The translations under genes and the position numbers were made by a program. A DNA stretch of 11,657 bases from Deltaproteobacteria bacterium (GTDB lineage Bacteria > Desulfobacterota_E > Deferrimicrobia > Deferrimicrobiales > Deferrimicrobiaceae), in assembly GCA_023489025.1 (NCBI GenBank), contig JAMDCN010000020.1, forward strand, positions 1-11,657, in the 5' to 3' direction. The notes beneath the pieces were generated by a model. The model saw only the letters and a program-made list of their open reading frames with translations, was not told the origin of the DNA and searched no databases. The first letter of the stretch is position 1. Each line of letters opens with the position of its first letter. This document shows, in pieces, positions 1 to 7,339 of the stretch.

Positions 1-630
1 TCCTCGATGGCCCGGGAGAGGAACGAAGTTTTCCGAATCCTCTACTGTGGTTCCCTGTACACAGGAGAAAGGGATCCCCAGCCGTTCCTTTCCACTCTCG
101 ATGATTGCGTCGCCCGCGGGGACATCCACCCGGACCGGATACGGGTTGAGTTCTTCGTCCAGAGGTACGACCGGGAGTCGCTCGAGAAAGCCAGGGGAAT
201 AATGCGGCATCCGCAGATACTTGTCATCCGCGACACTGTCCCATACGAGGAGATCGCACGAATTCAGAGAGAAGTGGACTGCCACCTGGTCATCAACCGG
301 AACAACCCAAGAGAAATCGGCCCCATACCTGCCAAGGTCTACGAGTTCATCGCGACAGGCCTTCCGATCCTCGTCTGGGACCCGGCAAACAGCATGAAGG
401 AGGATCTTTGTTATCTCGGGCGCTACGGTGGGATCTCGGTCCACACGGTCACGGACTCATTAAAAAGTGTCATCACCGAACTTTACAAGGCATGGACGGA
501 AGGTGGGACTATAATCCATACGGCATCTGACGATTTCAGCCAAGAGGCCATGGCGGAAAAAGTCGAGGCGATTCTCGAAGAACTTCTGGAAGCCCGCAGA
601 GCCTCCTCGCGTGAAGCCACCGGCTGCTGA
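1..630 (+). CDS. Glycosyltransferase (GT-B fold, family 4-like), C-terminal part, cut by left edge
   Basis: The reading frame is open to base 1, so this is the C-terminal part of a longer gene; the ATG at 7 is probably internal. The visible 207 residues look like the donor-binding half of a GT-B glycosyltransferase. An opening strand ILYCGSLYTGERDP resembles the start of the C-terminal Rossmann domain. A later segment KVYEFIATGLPILVWDP matches the conserved region around the nucleotide-sugar-binding glutamate (E-x-G-x-P type). Such enzymes transfer a sugar from an activated donor to a growing lipid-linked glycan at the cytoplasmic face of the inner membrane. The gene lies 63 nt upstream of a second glycosyltransferase on the same strand, consistent with an exopolysaccharide operon. 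The sugar and the acceptor cannot be read from the sequence. Fold assignment is fairly sure, specificity unknown. Confidence 0.8.
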   Translation, partial: SSMARERNEVFRILYCGSLYTGERDPQPFLSTLDDCVARGDIHPDRIRVEFFVQRYDRESLEKARGIMRHPQILVIRDTVPYEEIARIQREVDCHLVINRNNPREIGPIPAKVYEFIATGLPILVWDPANSMKEDLCYLGRYGGISVHTVTDSLKSVITELYKAWTEGGTIIHTASDDFSQEAMAEKVEAILEELLEARRASSREATGC

Positions 631-693
631 AGGAAAAGAAATTCGACAGGGAAAGATATTCTGGAGGAGCCCTCTCCGAGGAGTCGCTACGCC

Positions 694-1767
694 TTGAATT
701 CTTCAGGCCTCGTCAGCGTCATTATCCCGACCTACAATAGGGCATTGGACTGCCTGCAAGCCGCGGAATCGGTTCTCTCCCAGACATATCCCCGCACTGA
801 AGTCCTGGTCGTCGACGACGGTTCGACGGACGACACGGCGGATGTTTTCAGACGCCTTGACGACCCGAGGGTCCGCTACATTCGGCAGGACAACGCCGGT
901 GTCTCCGCCGCGCGGAACAACGGGTTTGCCCACGCGCGTGGGGAGTACATTGCGCTACTCGACAGCGACGACACCTGGTTCCCCTGGAAGCTCGAGGTCC
1001 AGTTGAAGGCCCTTGATCGTTTTCCGGGCGCGGGGATGGTCTGGACCGACATGTCGGCGGTCGACAGGGAAGGGACGATTCTTCACAACTCTTATCTCAC
1101 GCGAATGTACGACGCCTACCGGTATTTCCGGCGGGAGGAACACTTCCGGGAGAGCATCGAGTTGCGCGATCTCTGGAACGAGTGCCCGGTCGAGTGGCAG
1201 GGCAGAAAATGTTACGCAGGCGACATCTTTCCCTGGATGTTCATGGGAAACCTCGTCCACACGTCGACCGTGCTCCTCAGGAGGAAGCGGCGGGATGCCG
1301 TGGGCTATTTCGACACCGAACTGAAGAAGAGCGGGGAGGATTACGATTTTCACTTCCGTACCTGTCGAGAAGGGGATGTGGTCTATGTGGATCTTTCCTC
1401 AGTCCGCTATCGCATCGGGGCCGAAGACCAGCTGACCATGGACCGGTACAATATCTTCATGGCCCGAAACGACCTTTCGACCATCACCCGTATGTGGGAT
1501 CAGTCGAGGGACAGTATCACACTCCCCGAGGCCCTCATCCGCCGACGCTTCGCCGCCTCACACGAGTGGGTCGGTTTGGCGGAGTTCCCTGGGAACCTTA
1601 TTGAGACCCGCGCTCACCTTGGTGCAAGTCTCCGGTTCCACCCCCTTCAGCCAAAAGTTCTGGCTTATTTCTTTCTTTCATGGCTGCCTGAGAGCGTCGT
1701 TGGACGCCTCAAACGTCTGAAAAACTTTGTTGGAGGACAGAGGTCTCCCCGCAACGACAGGACTTAG
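694..1767 (+). CDS. Glycosyltransferase family 2 (GT-A fold)
   Basis: A 357-residue protein with a clear GT2 N-terminal domain. VSVIIPTYNR at about 8-16 is the nucleotide-binding first strand. VVDDGSTDDT at 39-48 carries the donor-binding aspartates. LLDSDDTW at 88-95 is the metal-binding DxD-type motif. GEDYDF at 214-219 is the usual acidic motif near the catalytic base. No obvious membrane segments are seen, so it likely acts in the cytoplasm on a lipid-linked acceptor. I chose the TTG at 694 because the VSVIIPTYN strand follows within seven residues, as is normal for the family, and an AGGAG sits at 679-683, 10 nt upstream. The 3' end overlaps the next gene if that gene starts at its TTG. 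Family assignment is secure; sugar specificity is not visible. Confidence 0.92.
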   Translation: MNSSGLVSVIIPTYNRALDCLQAAESVLSQTYPRTEVLVVDDGSTDDTADVFRRLDDPRVRYIRQDNAGVSAARNNGFAHARGEYIALLDSDDTWFPWKLEVQLKALDRFPGAGMVWTDMSAVDREGTILHNSYLTRMYDAYRYFRREEHFRESIELRDLWNECPVEWQGRKCYAGDIFPWMFMGNLVHTSTVLLRRKRRDAVGYFDTELKKSGEDYDFHFRTCREGDVVYVDLSSVRYRIGAEDQLTMDRYNIFMARNDLSTITRMWDQSRDSITLPEALIRRRFAASHEWVGLAEFPGNLIETRAHLGASLRFHPLQPKVLAYFFLSWLPESVVGRLKRLKNFVGGQRSPRNDRT

Positions 1768-2845
1768 GGTCGAAACCATCGAGTCCGTGGAGGGGATCGG
1801 TGCGATGCGAGACGCATGGAACCGCCTCCACGCGAAATCTGGAGCGCAGGCCGTATTCCTGACCTGCGACTGGCTATACGCATGGTCAGAGATCTACGCG
1901 ACCGGAGGGGAGCGCAGGCCGCACGTCCTGACGGTCTGGAATGACAAGGATCTCCTTGCCATCGCCCCATTGATAATACGGAAGGAGAGGGTCGGCCCTT
2001 TCCGTATCAGAACGCTCGCATTCCTTGGGACTCCCGAAGCGAGTTCGGATTACCTGGACGTCATCGTAAGGTCCGGGAAGGAGAAGGACGCCGCTGTTGC
2101 CTTATTCGGGCACCTTTTCGGGATCGGCCGCTCCCTCTGGGACCGGCTTCAATTCGTGGACGTCCCGTGCGATTCCCCCTTCTTTCTTTGGTTCCTGAAG
2201 CTAATGGAGGCGGAAGGAAAACATTTTGATGCAGTGATCGGTTCTTTCTGCCCCATCGCGTCCCTTCCTGGGACCCGGGAGGCTTTTTTCAGAGATCTCA
2301 CCGTGTCGGGACGACAGACCTTCAACCGTGAGTCCAAGCTCTTGGCCGGGCGAGGGAGGGTGGACCTTGAACGGGTAACGGGTGATGCAGTCGTTGAGGC
2401 GTTGGGGTCGTTCGTGGATCTATACGAGAGACGGTGGGCGAGTCGTGACGAACGGTTCGCATTGTTTCTCAAGACCTACGTCGGCAGCACCTCGGGCGAA
2501 GAAACCGTCCGGATCGATTTCCTCAAGGTTGACGGTCGCTTGGTCGCCGGCTTGTTCCACCTCCGCCACGAGGAAACGGAGTCGATGTATCTTATGGCCG
2601 TTGACCGGGAATTCGAGCCCCGCATCAGCATCGGGAATATCATCGTGGGGATGTGCATTGGTCTTGCGATAGAGCAGGGCGTACGGACCTACGATTTTCT
2701 CAAAGGTGACGAACCCTACAAATTTCGGTGGGCGAGAGGCGGCAAGCGCCTGATGGATATTCGGGTCCACAACCCTACCCCCGGGGCATTTCTCCTCTTG
2801 GCTTGGCGAACGGTCAAGTCGTTGGGAAAGGTACTGCTTCGATGA
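1727..2845 (+). CDS. FemAB/BioF2-like acyltransferase (GNAT fold), polysaccharide-associated
   Basis: A 372-residue protein resembling the CelD/BcsL and BioF2-like acetyltransferase group (COG5653, Pfam Acetyltransf_6), often found in exopolysaccharide and PEP-CTERM loci. The N-terminal part has FLTCDWLYAWSEIY (44-57), a common aromatic-rich signature. The C-terminal GNAT-like domain includes a strand pair VDGRLVAGLFHLR (268-280), a helix following SIGNIIVG (301-308) and DFLKGDEPYKFRW (323-335), the most characteristic motif of this group. The substrate may be a sugar of the locus polysaccharide, by inference. The start is uncertain: TTG 1727 or TTG 1730 lies inside the preceding gene without a clear ribosome site, whereas GTG 1787 and ATG 1805 would remove the family-typical first strand LRVETI. 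The stop overlaps the next start as ATGA. Confidence 0.85.
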   Translation: MLEDRGLPATTGLRVETIESVEGIGAMRDAWNRLHAKSGAQAVFLTCDWLYAWSEIYATGGERRPHVLTVWNDKDLLAIAPLIIRKERVGPFRIRTLAFLGTPEASSDYLDVIVRSGKEKDAAVALFGHLFGIGRSLWDRLQFVDVPCDSPFFLWFLKLMEAEGKHFDAVIGSFCPIASLPGTREAFFRDLTVSGRQTFNRESKLLAGRGRVDLERVTGDAVVEALGSFVDLYERRWASRDERFALFLKTYVGSTSGEETVRIDFLKVDGRLVAGLFHLRHEETESMYLMAVDREFEPRISIGNIIVGMCIGLAIEQGVRTYDFLKGDEPYKFRWARGGKRLMDIRVHNPTPGAFLLLAWRTVKSLGKVLLR

Positions 2846-4329
2846 ACTCCGCAATCGTGTGTTCAACTTATGCAAAGAAACTTATGGACAGTAATTCCAG
2901 GGGTCTGCTGTCGGGTCGTGTAACTCTCGTGTTGGCCTTTGCTCTTCTGCTCGCAGGGTGCTCAACTGCCGTCGCGGCTACGTATCACGTGTCTCCGAGA
3001 GGCCGCAATCTCTTCGGATCAGGATCGTCAAGTTCTCCATGGAAGACAATCGGGTACGGGCTCCGACACATGCGGGGCGGGGATACCCTGATTCTCGGCA
3101 GCGGCACGTTCGCCTCCCCGGATGACGCCATCTCCACCCCGCCGCGCGGTACCCCAGGGCGAGAAACGGTGATCCGTGCAGAGCGGGACGGCAGCACCGT
3201 GATCACGTCGCCGCAGGGTCTATCCCTCACCCACGAAGTGTCGCATGTCCGCATCGAAGGGCTGAAATTCGACGCGCACCATTCCAAGCGTATCCTCGGA
3301 AACCATGTGCGGATTCTCCGGACCGCATTCAAGGGGGGACCAGGCGACGGGAACACGGTTCAGGTCGGGATCGGTTCCAAAGACTACAACGATACTCGGC
3401 GCATATTATTGGAAGACTGTTGGGTATACGGTCCGGGTGGACGGTACAACATCCTGATTTACAATTCCCGCCAAGTGGTTCTCCGGCGGGTCGTCATCCG
3501 GCATGACGGTGGGTGGAAGGATGAAAACCAGGATCCCGAGGCCGCCGCCTGTGTTTACAACTCGTCATACGTCTCCTTACAGAACGTCATCGTCGTAGAT
3601 TCCAATCGATCCGACTATCACAACTGGTATGGCTCGTTTTACAGCACGGCAGACGGTCGGGAGCGGGAAATCTCCTGGCGGGGATGCATCGCCCTAAATA
3701 ACCGCGCCACCGGGTTCGGCGTCGATCCCAAATACAGTGGGGCAATCGACAATCTCCTGATGCGGGACGTAGTTTCCTATGCAAACGACTGGGGGATCAC
3801 TTTAGGGAGCCGTGGAACGGTCAATGGCTTAATAGATCGAGCGACCATCGGCAAGACCTCTCCGCAGGGGGAGGGGATCGCCAAATGGGCGAACCAAGGT
3901 TCTGTTTTCGTTCGGGAAAGCCTTGTCTTCGAGGTTGGAGTCTCGTCCTTTCGGGGGGTCAAAATTCAGTCGGGTGGTGGCGGAGCTTCAAACCATGGAA
4001 AAACTGGTATATCGTACCTCCCACGGGGCGCATCAAGCGTGGGTGGAGGGCAATCCGGTCAGTCCGCGTCAGAGCGGATCGGCGCCGAGATCATGAATCG
4101 GATCGGCACCCAGGGGGCGTTTTATGGTGATCCGGAGTGGGACATGGTGATCTCCGATCCCCTTTGGCCGTGGCCGTTCGAGGGTCGAATCAAGAGAGAT
4201 TTCTCTGAGGTCGATTCCAGGGGATTTTCTGCAAGAGGCAAGGGACGTTATGGGGGGGAACTTTCCCTGACCTCCTATGTCTGGGAGTTCCTCGGCAATC
4301 CTTGCCCCCCTGGAATCTGCCTTCCTTGA
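2842..4329 (+). CDS. Exported right-handed parallel beta-helix repeat protein
   Basis: A 495-residue protein starting at ATG 2842, which overlaps the previous stop as ATGA and implies translational coupling; a purine-rich GGGAAAGG lies at 2824-2831. An N-terminal hydrophobic stretch (about 28-39) ends in LLAGC, a lipobox with Cys40. AVAA follows at 43-46 and could be an ordinary signal-peptidase site. The mature protein opens with TYHVSPRGRN, then SSPWKTIGYGLRHMRGGDTLILGSGTF in two adjoining pieces (63-90). This is the standard opening of parallel beta-helix carbohydrate-active or NosD-like proteins. Repeated short strands such as VRIEGLKF (136-143) follow, as in PbH1 coils. Related proteins bind, cleave or epimerise polysaccharides outside the cytoplasm, but no catalytic residues can be assigned here. 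ATG 2884 is an alternative start that keeps the whole signal peptide. Confidence 0.85.
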   Translation: MNSAIVCSTYAKKLMDSNSRGLLSGRVTLVLAFALLLAGCSTAVAATYHVSPRGRNLFGSGSSSSPWKTIGYGLRHMRGGDTLILGSGTFASPDDAISTPPRGTPGRETVIRAERDGSTVITSPQGLSLTHEVSHVRIEGLKFDAHHSKRILGNHVRILRTAFKGGPGDGNTVQVGIGSKDYNDTRRILLEDCWVYGPGGRYNILIYNSRQVVLRRVVIRHDGGWKDENQDPEAAACVYNSSYVSLQNVIVVDSNRSDYHNWYGSFYSTADGREREISWRGCIALNNRATGFGVDPKYSGAIDNLLMRDVVSYANDWGITLGSRGTVNGLIDRATIGKTSPQGEGIAKWANQGSVFVRESLVFEVGVSSFRGVKIQSGGGGASNHGKTGISYLPRGASSVGGGQSGQSASERIGAEIMNRIGTQGAFYGDPEWDMVISDPLWPWPFEGRIKRDFSEVDSRGFSARGKGRYGGELSLTSYVWEFLGNPCPPGICLP

Positions 4330-4426
4330 AATAGGCAACATGTAGAGCTCCCTCCGAAGATAAAGTTTAAAATAAAACAAAATAATTAATGAAATATATA
4401 TGCATCAAATAGTAAATTAGGACAAT
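4330..4426 (+). promoter_or_regulatory. AT-rich intergenic region, likely promoter region of the LamG-VanZ gene
   Basis: These 97 bases between the beta-helix gene and the LamG-VanZ gene are very AT-rich from about 4360 onward, in sharp contrast to the GC-rich genes before them. A weak ribosome site AGGA (4419-4422) lies 4 nt before ATG 4427. I see no convincing -35/-10 pair at good spacing, no -24/-12 site and no strong hairpin, so the promoter role is inferred from composition and gap length only. Confidence 0.35.
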
Positions 4427-5584
4427 ATGCCGATTAAACAGGTCGTTAACACATTTCAACATATAGGTATGGTCGTATATTTTTGTTTGTTAATGGGAAT
4501 TCTCCTGTATCCCTTTGTCTTTGAGTCTCCAACAAGGGTAGAAAAGAACAATGTGAAGTGGATCCATGGGGGCAACGGCGTCGATTTTACGGAAACAGGG
4601 GTGATACGTAGCTTTCCCTCGACAAATGGTTTTGGAAATGTATTAATGCGCGGGAATGGAATAACGATTGAGGTTTGGGTGAAACCTTCGGATACAATCC
4701 AAGGCGGTCCGGCAAGAATCTTGTCCTATTCCTTCGATCCGTGGCTTCGAAATTTCACGCTTGGGCAAGAGGGGAGCGATCTTCTTTTGAGGCTTCGAAC
4801 CACAAAGACAAATTTGGACGGAAGCAATCCGGAATTTCTGGTGGAAAATATCTTTGCTCATAACAAAATGAGTCACGTAGTGGTTTCATATGACTTCAAG
4901 CAACTGACTGTCCATCAAAACGGAACTTTGAGATTACGGTCTTTATCCCCCGGGGGGAACTTTGATAATTGGGATTTGACCTACCCCCTGTTGATCGGGA
5001 ACGAAAACACCGGGAACCGTCCTTGGCGCGGATTCGTATACTTGGTTGCCTTCTACAACCGCTGTCTTTCTATTGAGGAAATTAAGAGGAATTACAGGGC
5101 TGGAAGTACGATCGGGCCCTATGGGGGAAGGGAGACCGAGCGTGTACGCAAGGGGTTGATCGCCCTATACCCGTTCCGCGAGGGAAATGGGGACATTATT
5201 CAAGAATTTAGTAGCGCACGGATTGGCCCCTCCCTGTTCATTCCGAAAGAAGTTATTATCCCGACGACAACGACAGGAAGTTATACGAAATTTCTTAGTT
5301 TGGATTTCACTCCCGGGTTCATTCTGAGGTTAAAGGATATTTTACTGAATATAGCTGGGTTCGTTCCTTTCGGTTTTTTTCTGCATAGAACCGCGAGGAG
5401 ACCTGATAATTCCATTCGACCGATTATGGTCGTAACAATTTTGCTGGCCGGAGCAATTTTTTCTATTTTCATGGAATCTCTTCAATATTATGTCAGGGGC
5501 AGGTCGTCCGATCTGTACGACGTGATCAGCAACACGATTGGCGTTTTCGTTGGCGTATTGACGGAGAAATTCGTCCCGAATTGA
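4427..5584 (+). CDS. LamG-like domain fused to VanZ-like membrane domain
   Basis: A 385-residue protein in three parts. A single membrane segment lies near 14-32. A middle region (about 50-230) looks like a concanavalin-A/LamG jelly-roll: ITIEVWVKP (79-87), MSHVVVSYD (148-156), PLLIGNENTGNRPWRGFVYLV in two adjoining pieces (187-207) and FYNRCLSIEEIKRNY (209-223) are typical strands. The C-terminal part is VanZ-like: DILLNIAGFVPFGFFL (304-319), FMESLQYYVRGRSSDLYDV (348-366) and SNTIGVFVGVL (368-378), with membrane segments near 305-319, 331-349 and 366-379. Both domains flanking the middle are membrane-embedded, so the LamG part is probably periplasmic and could bind glycan. LamG-VanZ proteins are known companions of exopolysaccharide loci, but their biochemical role is not established. 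The gene is markedly AT-richer than its upstream neighbours. The epimerase gene follows 44 nt later. Confidence 0.85.
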   Translation: MPIKQVVNTFQHIGMVVYFCLLMGILLYPFVFESPTRVEKNNVKWIHGGNGVDFTETGVIRSFPSTNGFGNVLMRGNGITIEVWVKPSDTIQGGPARILSYSFDPWLRNFTLGQEGSDLLLRLRTTKTNLDGSNPEFLVENIFAHNKMSHVVVSYDFKQLTVHQNGTLRLRSLSPGGNFDNWDLTYPLLIGNENTGNRPWRGFVYLVAFYNRCLSIEEIKRNYRAGSTIGPYGGRETERVRKGLIALYPFREGNGDIIQEFSSARIGPSLFIPKEVIIPTTTTGSYTKFLSLDFTPGFILRLKDILLNIAGFVPFGFFLHRTARRPDNSIRPIMVVTILLAGAIFSIFMESLQYYVRGRSSDLYDVISNTIGVFVGVLTEKFVPN

Positions 5585-5612
5585 CCTCCTTGTTTTTCGG
5601 TATTTCGAAGCT

Positions 5613-5620
5613 GGAAAGGA
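5613..5620 (+). promoter_or_regulatory. Ribosome binding site fixing the epimerase start
   Basis: GGAAAGGA lies 8 nt before ATG 5629. The frame stays open upstream to a TTG at 5581 that overlaps the preceding stop, but that extension (TSLFFGISKLERKPP) is not part of the WecB fold. The ribosome site and the MKVFLVGGARPN strand together support ATG 5629. Confidence 0.7.
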
Positions 5621-5628
5621 AACCACCC

Positions 5629-6714
5629 ATGAAAGTGTTTCTCGTCGGCGGAGCACGCCCCAACTTCATGAAAATAGCGCCTATTTATAGGGCGTCCGTG
5701 AAGCACAGTCTGGTCCAATGTAAAATCATCCATACCGGCCAGCATTACGACCATGAGATGTCCCAGTTGTTTTTCGATGAGTTGGAGATTCCTTCTCCAG
5801 CGTTCAACCTGGAGGCAGGATCGGGTTCCCATGCGGTGCAAACAGCGAAAATAATGGTGGCATTCGAAGAGATCTGCCTTTCATCCAGGCCGGACCTGGT
5901 AATTGTTGTGGGGGACGTGAATTCGACCTTGGCATGCAGCGTCGTTGCCAAGAAATTGACTATCCCAGTAGCTCATGTAGAGGCAGGCCTGCGCAGTTTT
6001 GATCTTTCCATGCCGGAAGAAATCAACCGGATGGTCACGGATGCAATCTCGGACTGGTTTTTTGTTACGGAAGAAAGTGGGGTTAATAACTTACTACGTG
6101 AGGGAAAGGCGCCTGAACGGATCTATCAGGTGGGGCATGTAATGGTGGATAACCTCCTATACCAGTTCAAGCGGATCAATGAAATGAATGCTGACTGCTT
6201 TGCTGTAAGTCCGCTAAAAAAGTTGGCGGGGAAATATTTTTTCATGACGCTGCATCGCCCGTCTAATGTCGATAATAGGGAAATTTTCCTGGGGATCACG
6301 GAGGCGATAAACGACTTGGCCTGCGACAGGGAAGTATTTTTTCCCGTGCATCCGAGGACTCGCGGAAAAATGGAAGAGTTCGGTTTACGGATGAGCGAGC
6401 GGGTGCACCTGCTGCCCCCCTTGGGGTTCAGGGAATCTCTTTTCCTCTGGAAGGATGCCGAAGTTGTACTGACCGACAGCGGCGGCTTGCAGGAGGAAAC
6501 GACTGCGCTGGGAATACCCTGCGTCACGATCCGTGAAAACACAGAAAGGCCCATCACGGTTGAGATGGGCACCAACGTGTTGGCCGGCACGTCCAAAACG
6601 GGGATCCTTGACGCCTACCGACAGAGTCTTGCAAAGCGTGAAAGTGCAAGTGTGCCATCTCTTTGGGATGGCATGGCATCAGATCGGATATGGGAGATTC
6701 TTTTGTCAGAATAG
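5629..6714 (+). CDS. wecB: UDP-N-acetylglucosamine 2-epimerase (non-hydrolysing)
   Basis: A 361-residue protein, the usual length for this family, which interconverts UDP-GlcNAc and UDP-ManNAc in the cytoplasm to supply ManNAc-type sugars for surface glycans. Motifs in order: GARPNFMKIAP (8-18), HTGQHYDHEMS (35-45), GDVNST (95-100), AHVEAGLRSFD (115-125), PEEINRM (129-135), TLHRPSNVD (207-215), VHPRTRGKM (240-248) and TDSGGLQEE (282-290). Asp96, Glu118, Glu131 and His209 match the catalytic or substrate residues known from the E. coli enzyme (D95, E117, E131, H213), so the enzyme should be active. It follows the LamG-VanZ gene by 44 nt and shares its lower GC content, suggesting the two travelled together. 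The exact orthologue group (WecB, MnaA or Cap5P type) cannot be settled here. Confidence 0.95.
   Translation: MKVFLVGGARPNFMKIAPIYRASVKHSLVQCKIIHTGQHYDHEMSQLFFDELEIPSPAFNLEAGSGSHAVQTAKIMVAFEEICLSSRPDLVIVVGDVNSTLACSVVAKKLTIPVAHVEAGLRSFDLSMPEEINRMVTDAISDWFFVTEESGVNNLLREGKAPERIYQVGHVMVDNLLYQFKRINEMNADCFAVSPLKKLAGKYFFMTLHRPSNVDNREIFLGITEAINDLACDREVFFPVHPRTRGKMEEFGLRMSERVHLLPPLGFRESLFLWKDAEVVLTDSGGLQEETTALGIPCVTIRENTERPITVEMGTNVLAGTSKTGILDAYRQSLAKRESASVPSLWDGMASDRIWEILLSE
6653..6673. repeat. Perfect inverted repeat, possible enhancer site for the sigma-54 promoter
   Basis: TGCCATC (6653-6659) and GATGGCA (6667-6673) are perfect 7-bp arms separated by 7 nt, inside the 3' end of the epimerase gene. 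The centre is about 154 bp upstream of the GG of the -24 element at 6817, a usual distance for an NtrC-family activator site. It may also be chance in coding sequence. Confidence 0.3.
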
Positions 6715-6815
6715 GATACATGGTTATTGATTACAGTATAGTCATTTTAATTGCGTATTTGTAATATTCTTCCTCCTTGCTGTATGCAACTATTCAATAA
6801 TACAGGCTCCATCAT

Positions 6816-6831
6816 TGGTGTGTTATTTGCA
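6816..6831 (+). promoter_or_regulatory. Sigma-54 (-24/-12) promoter of the lipoprotein-kinase-activator operon
   Basis: TGGTGTGTTATTTGCA fits the sigma-54 pattern TGGCACG-N4-TTGCW at TGG, the G before the spacer, TTGC and the final A/T. The exact 12-base offset between the GG (6817-6818) and GC (6829-6830) pairs is kept. It departs at three less conserved positions of the -24 box. Transcription would begin near 6842, about 17 nt before the GTG start at 6859, leaving room for the purine-rich ribosome site. The third gene of the operon encodes a sigma-54 activator, so autoregulation is plausible. Confidence 0.6.
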
Positions 6832-6858
6832 CTCTAAAAGGGGAGGGGAGGGATTTGC

Positions 6859-7275
6859 GTGCGTGTCATTGGCAGATACGGATTTATCCTTTCGCTTTTC
6901 ATTGCCCTCGGAATGCTTTCCGGTTGTGGGGGAGGGGGAGCCTCCTCATCCGGCGATGGGAACCCGCTTCCCGCGAAGACCCTCAGTTGGGCCGCCCCGG
7001 AATCTTATACAGACAACACCTCGTTGAACCCGCTGACGGACCTGGACGGATTTGAGATCTACGTCAACGAGTCGGGTTCCTTCAGCGATGGGGATACCCC
7101 TGACGCGGTCGTCAGCGCGGTGGACCCCGTGACGCACACACTTACCACCTCCTTCAACCTTGCCAACCTGTCGCCCTATTTGTCCAAGGGAATTGCCTAC
7201 CGGGTATCGATGCGGGCCGTCGCCATCACGGGCCTCAAGTCCGATTTTTCTCCCCAAGCTTCCTTCTCCTTCTGA
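6859..7275 (+). CDS. Small lipoprotein with fibronectin type III-like domain
   Basis: A 138-residue protein starting at GTG 6859, behind an extended purine-rich ribosome site (GGGGAGGGGAGGGA, 6840-6853). Residues 1-22 form a lipoprotein signal peptide: RVIGRYG, then a hydrophobic stretch, then LSGC with Cys23. A flexible Gly/Ser linker follows. From about 38 the chain reads as one fibronectin-III-like sandwich: LSWAAPE near the first strand, DLDGFEIYV in the middle, and a late AYRVSMRAVAITGLKSDFSP that matches the final strands of such domains. The protein should be anchored in the outer membrane or periplasm and may bind a glycan or a protein partner; no enzymatic motif is seen. It is the first gene of the operon with the kinase, which raises the possibility of a sensory or target role. 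The fold call is moderate, the lipoprotein call strong. Confidence 0.8.
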   Translation: MRVIGRYGFILSLFIALGMLSGCGGGGASSSGDGNPLPAKTLSWAAPESYTDNTSLNPLTDLDGFEIYVNESGSFSDGDTPDAVVSAVDPVTHTLTTSFNLANLSPYLSKGIAYRVSMRAVAITGLKSDFSPQASFSF

Positions 7276-7295
7276 TTGCCCCTTCTTGCCCCTTC
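7276..7295. repeat. Tandem 10-bp repeat after the lipoprotein stop
   Basis: The unit TTGCCCCTTC occurs twice in exact tandem directly after the TGA of the lipoprotein gene. A further CCCCTC follows at 7300-7305. These C-rich units are complementary to the G-tract at 7332-7339 before the kinase start. Confidence 0.6.
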
Positions 7296-7331
7296 CGCAC
7301 CCCTCACGTAGAATTCAATCGGGACCAAAGA

Positions 7332-7339
7332 GGGGGGGG
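7332..7339 (+). promoter_or_regulatory. G8 tract serving as ribosome binding site of the kinase gene
   Basis: Eight consecutive G residues lie 5 nt before the TTG start at 7345 and are the only plausible ribosome site. GAGGGG at 7330-7335 can pair with CCCCTC at 7300-7305 across a 24-nt loop, which would hide the site. The homopolymer is also a possible slippage site. Confidence 0.45.

Noticed and set aside
2728..2841. Upstream extension of the beta-helix gene
   Set aside because: It overlaps the conserved C-terminus of the acyltransferase and places 38 non-signal residues before the export signal.
6783..6803. Sigma-70 promoter before the lipoprotein gene (TTGCTG near 6777, TAATAC near 6798)
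   Set aside because: The spacer is only about 15 bp and both boxes are imperfect; the -24/-12 site just downstream fits far better.
6715..6858. Terminator after the epimerase gene
   Set aside because: Only weak pairings (CTGTAT 6780-6785 with ATACAG 6800-6805) with a long loop and no T-run are visible, so I do not call one.
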